Part shown: positions 60,993-64,000 of the stretch, in pieces
Layout of the letters: every line of letters begins with the position of its first letter
Numbering within the stretch: the stretch's first letter is position 1
The notes under the pieces: generated by a model
Databases searched by the model: none
What the model was told of the DNA's origin: nothing
Seen by the model: the letters and a program-made list of their open reading frames with translations, nothing else
Made by a program: the position numbers and the translations under genes
Assembly (NCBI GenBank): GCA_003415625.1
Contig: PYIU01000004.1
Span: 2,976,001 to 3,040,000 of the forward strand
DNA length: 64,000 bases
DNA from: Aquanectria penicillioides
Lineage: Eukaryota > Ascomycota > Sordariomycetes > Hypocreales > Nectriaceae
Reading direction: 5' to 3'

Positions 60993-62077
60993 ATAGAAAT
61001 GATGGGCAACGATGGCAACGAGCTGGCTAAAAAAGGGGGATTGGGAATGAGCTGTGTGGTGTGGTTGAAGAGGACGGCATAGTGAACTCTTCTAGGGGTA
61101 TAATGGATAGATGTTTGGTTGCATGGATCGAGGTATTCATTTACTATTGCATAAGTCGGGTTGGCGGTCATATTCATGAAGGAAGGATGAGGGACAGGTT
61201 GCATGGATGAGGAGCATATGTGAGAGTTCTGATTGGTATCGATGTGATTCTTGAAAAGTAGAACCGAAATTGCGCGCCTTTTATTTTTATGTCGCTCCTT
61301 ATTAAGAACAAGAGAGAACCAAAAGCATCTTTTGTTTCAGGAGATCCCATCTCAGAGGATGATGGGAGGAGATGGGTGAAAACTGGGTATCGGGACACAA
61401 TCATGCATATTCGAAATGGGCCAAGAGATGCACCACAAAGGAACCTTTACAAAGGCAGCGGCCCACTCAATCGGAAACCGAGCAAACCCAGGAAGGGATG
61501 GATCGGAGTCAAGAAAATCCAAACAAAAATCATTTGGCGGAAGAGGACCAACCAGACAACTGAGTAACCAGGTAGAGATCGACTGACAAGCGCTGGTGCA
61601 GCGGGCGGCTGCAGACAGCAGTCAACAGATTCGCTAACATGCACTTTTCCTTCTCAGCTCATTTACCGGCTGTCAACCTTGCCGAAACCACCTTGAATCT
61701 AACTACCTTGATTGGATACCTGTGGCATCGCACAGAAAGGTAAACATAAGGGTGTTAGGGCCTGGGTGATACAAGGCGCCTTGAATCACGCTCCGTGTGC
61801 CTTCAAATAACGGCAAGCTCGAGCTATGGGCACCTTCTTCTTTTATCTTCGTCCCTCTCGACCTCAGTTCCTTTTTTTTTTTGTGTTAAAGAAAGAAACC
61901 ATCTCTTTCAAAATACCTTGGTCTTGATGTTTGGCATTCTTGCGACTCATCACGACGGTTGATTCTCTTCGAACAGGCCCACAACTCAACCAATTGTGAG
62001 CCTGCCTCCAAGGTGACCAATAGTTCTTGAAAGAAACTCTCCAAGAAAGGTATTGTGATGTTGGCTAAGCATGCTTC
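60993..62077. other. Intergenic region upstream of the RNA-dependent RNA polymerase gene
   Basis: Dld1 3' flank and RdRP promoter. A T run at 61871-61882 is followed by A/T-rich sequence. No gene is supported. Confidence 0.5.
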
Positions 62078-64000
62078 ATGAAACAAGGACTGACAAATAT
62101 CCAGTCCCAGCCTAGAATGACATCTCCACATCTATCACCCGGTCGGCCTCAGCGGCTTCGCGACAACGCAACAGACCGAGGAAATCCAATATCTCAAGAA
62201 AACGTCCCGTTGGGATCAAATCAACCGCAGTCGCCATCTAAAGAAAAGCCTATCTATTCCCCAGCAACTTCTTTCCCTCCAACTGAGTGGCAGACATGGC
62301 CCGAATTCACTATTAGGCTGGACAATTTGCCTGCCAATATCACCACCATTAATCTCTGGGATTGGTTCTCCCGAGAGGGAGAAATCGCTTATATGGATAT
62401 CTTTGAGGACCAGCGATCTCAAGGCACCAAATCAGCCAAAATCAGATTCGAGCCTCCGCCAAACCACGCATTCTGGGAGCCAGGTACGTATCGTGTGGCG
62501 CATTCAGACGCTCATCAATATCCCAACGGCCTTGCCATCGCTATTATGCCTTGGAGGGCCATACCCAAGTGTTGGATCCAGAGCCCGGTTTGTGCAGACC
62601 GAAGACATCCCATCAAAATTACTCTTGATCCTCTAGCCATCCAATTTGGCAGCTTGGTTGCTCCCAAGGCCATGTGCATTATGAAGTCTTTCTCTGCCCC
62701 TGTTGGCGATGATGCGCTCAAACTCGAAGTCAACCTCAAGCTAAAATGCCTCATTGCGTGGTTCCAAATGGAAACAGAAACTCGCTCTGGTAGATACCTA
62801 AGAGAATACAAGTTCATCATCGACTTTTCGAGAATCAAAGAAATCTATCAAACGACCGATGAGGACAACGCTATCTCTTTAATACTGCCTTTGAAATTTG
62901 CGCCACAGTACTACTGGAAGCGTAGGGATATCAGATCTACCTTTACCGATGAGGCCAAAAATTGGGGCTTGTCGGAGGCTTGGTATCGTGCAACAGATAT
63001 TCTTCTGCACGCTGGTCGTCCAATGAAATACCCGGTCGCCCTGCACGCTGAGTACAATGACCCGGGATTCATTGATATTGGCCGCTGGACAACGATCCGA
63101 TTTGTGTTGGGCGGAAAATCCAAGGAGGTCGCTACTGCCAACCAGCAGCTCATAAACGCCCTCGAGGATTTCAGCACCGTTAGTCGTGCCTGTGATGACT
63201 TTAAAACCACTCAAGGCGAGAAGCCAGAGCTCTGGGGTCTTTTGGAGCACCCCCAAATGCCAGAAGAGGGAAATGCTTCGCATCTTCTTGCACTGTCCAC
63301 GACTCCTATGACACAATTGCAATTCGAGGTCCGATATCAGCTCGAGGTCTGCATCTCGCGAGGAATTCTCAATGAACACAATGTATCAGCCGAGTTCCTG
63401 AAGAAGCTTGCTGGCATGAATATAACGAGGGCGAAGCTTTTGCTTGAGTATTTGGCAGATCAAAATGAGTCAATCCAGGACCCCACGAGTCTTTACCGCA
63501 ACCCAGATGCCATGGCTTATTTCCCGAGTGCTCGGGTACCTCACTATTGCGCACTCATGCGTAAAGCTGTCATCACCCCACGACTATTCGCTTCAACACC
63601 CCCACCGTGGAAATGTCGAACCGTGTCCTGCGGCGGTACAACCACATTCACGACCGCTTCCTCCGCATCCAGTTTACTGAAGAGCCTGAACATGGCCGAA
63701 TTCTGGTGAACAAAGACCAGAATGATGAGATTTGGAAACGGTTGCTGCGGACACTTTATCAGGGGATTAGGATTGGGGATCGACTATACGAGTTCCTCGC
63801 TTTTGGAAGCTCGCAGCTCAGACAGTGTGGTGCGTACTTCTTCTGCCCGACCGACCATGTCTCGTGTGACGATATCCGAAAGTGGATGGGCCAATTTGAT
63901 CACATCAAGATTATCGCCAAGTATGCTGCACGACTGGGTCAATGTCTGTCAACAACCCGGGAGATCAGAGGTATCTCTGTCCCGACCATTCGACCAATTG
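62078..64000 (+). CDS. RNA-dependent RNA polymerase, QDE-1/SAD-1/Rdp1 family, 5' part, one-base frame break
   Basis: Cellular RdRP that makes double-stranded RNA for RNA silencing. The window ends inside the gene, before the catalytic DxDGD motif. The first 70 residues are disordered; an in-frame second ATG lies at 62117. An RRM-like fold follows (WPEFTIRLDNLPANITTINL, then GEIAYMDIFED and AKIRFEPPP), an N-terminal feature known in some fungal and plant RdRPs. The middle has YYWKRRDI, ATDILLHAGRP and RFVLGG. The frame slips by one base at the C run 63576-63579: adding a C gives VITPTTIRFNTPTVEMSNRVLRRY, a strong RdRP-family segment, and continues as FLRIQFTEEPEHGRILVN, GIRIGDRLYEFLAFGSSQLR and ISVPTIRPI to the window end. 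Orthology (SAD-1 or a third paralogue) cannot be settled from this part. Confidence 0.9.

Overview
The window is nuclear DNA of a filamentous ascomycete, most likely a Sordariomycete and perhaps Hypocreales. Genes have short GT-AG introns with CTNAC-type branch sites. Gene content is typical of Pezizomycotina: Kog1/Raptor, PalI, an AspE-type septin, a Pap1-type bZIP factor, a DUF7704-like membrane protein and a QDE-1/SAD-1-type RNA-dependent RNA polymerase. I find no tRNA, rRNA or CRISPR, and no intact transposon.

Layout, left to right. 1121-5864 (+) is the TORC1 scaffold Kog1. 6872-8694 (+) is cytosolic aspartyl-tRNA synthetase. An 8-kb gene-free stretch rich in simple repeats follows, then 16698-18004 (+) is a bZIP factor. 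19268-21494 (-) is a seven-exon gene that becomes visible only after splicing; I read it as a GCM/WRKY-like zinc-finger protein with a C-terminal coiled coil and an unresolved 5' end. 22362-23786 (-) is a choline/ethanolaminephosphotransferase, 25812-27596 (-) an unknown disordered protein, and 29066-31241 (-) the ambient-pH sensor component PalI. After a 5-kb gap, 36215-38256 (+) is an ADCK1/Mcp2-like UbiB protein. After 5.6 kb, 43869-45510 (+) is the AspE-type septin. 46902-49131 (-) is a Taz1/TRF-like Myb protein, 49631-50227 (-) a small membrane protein and 51337-53009 (+) a double-Myb Teb1/Tay1-like protein. 53782-54840 (+) is ribosomal protein S4, 58949-60992 (+) mitochondrial D-lactate dehydrogenase, and 62078-64000 (+) the 5' part of an RNA-dependent RNA polymerase.

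Six genes (choline/ethanolaminephosphotransferase, PalI, UbiB-like, septin, Teb1-like, RdRP) contain nine single-base shortfalls. Most lie in short C or G runs, and each restores the family-like reading frame if one base is added. With those bases restored, the five complete genes come to an exact number of codons. The pattern looks like systematic homopolymer under-calling in the assembly rather than nine separate gene losses. Any automatic annotation of this contig will break these genes into pieces.

Most genes are ordinary housekeeping or signalling genes with no operon-like relation. The least ordinary points are the spliced GCM-like gene, the two telomere-type Myb genes within 6 kb of each other with a telomere-repeat motif in one promoter, and an RGG/RGGY-rich and polyglutamine tail on the membrane protein PalI.
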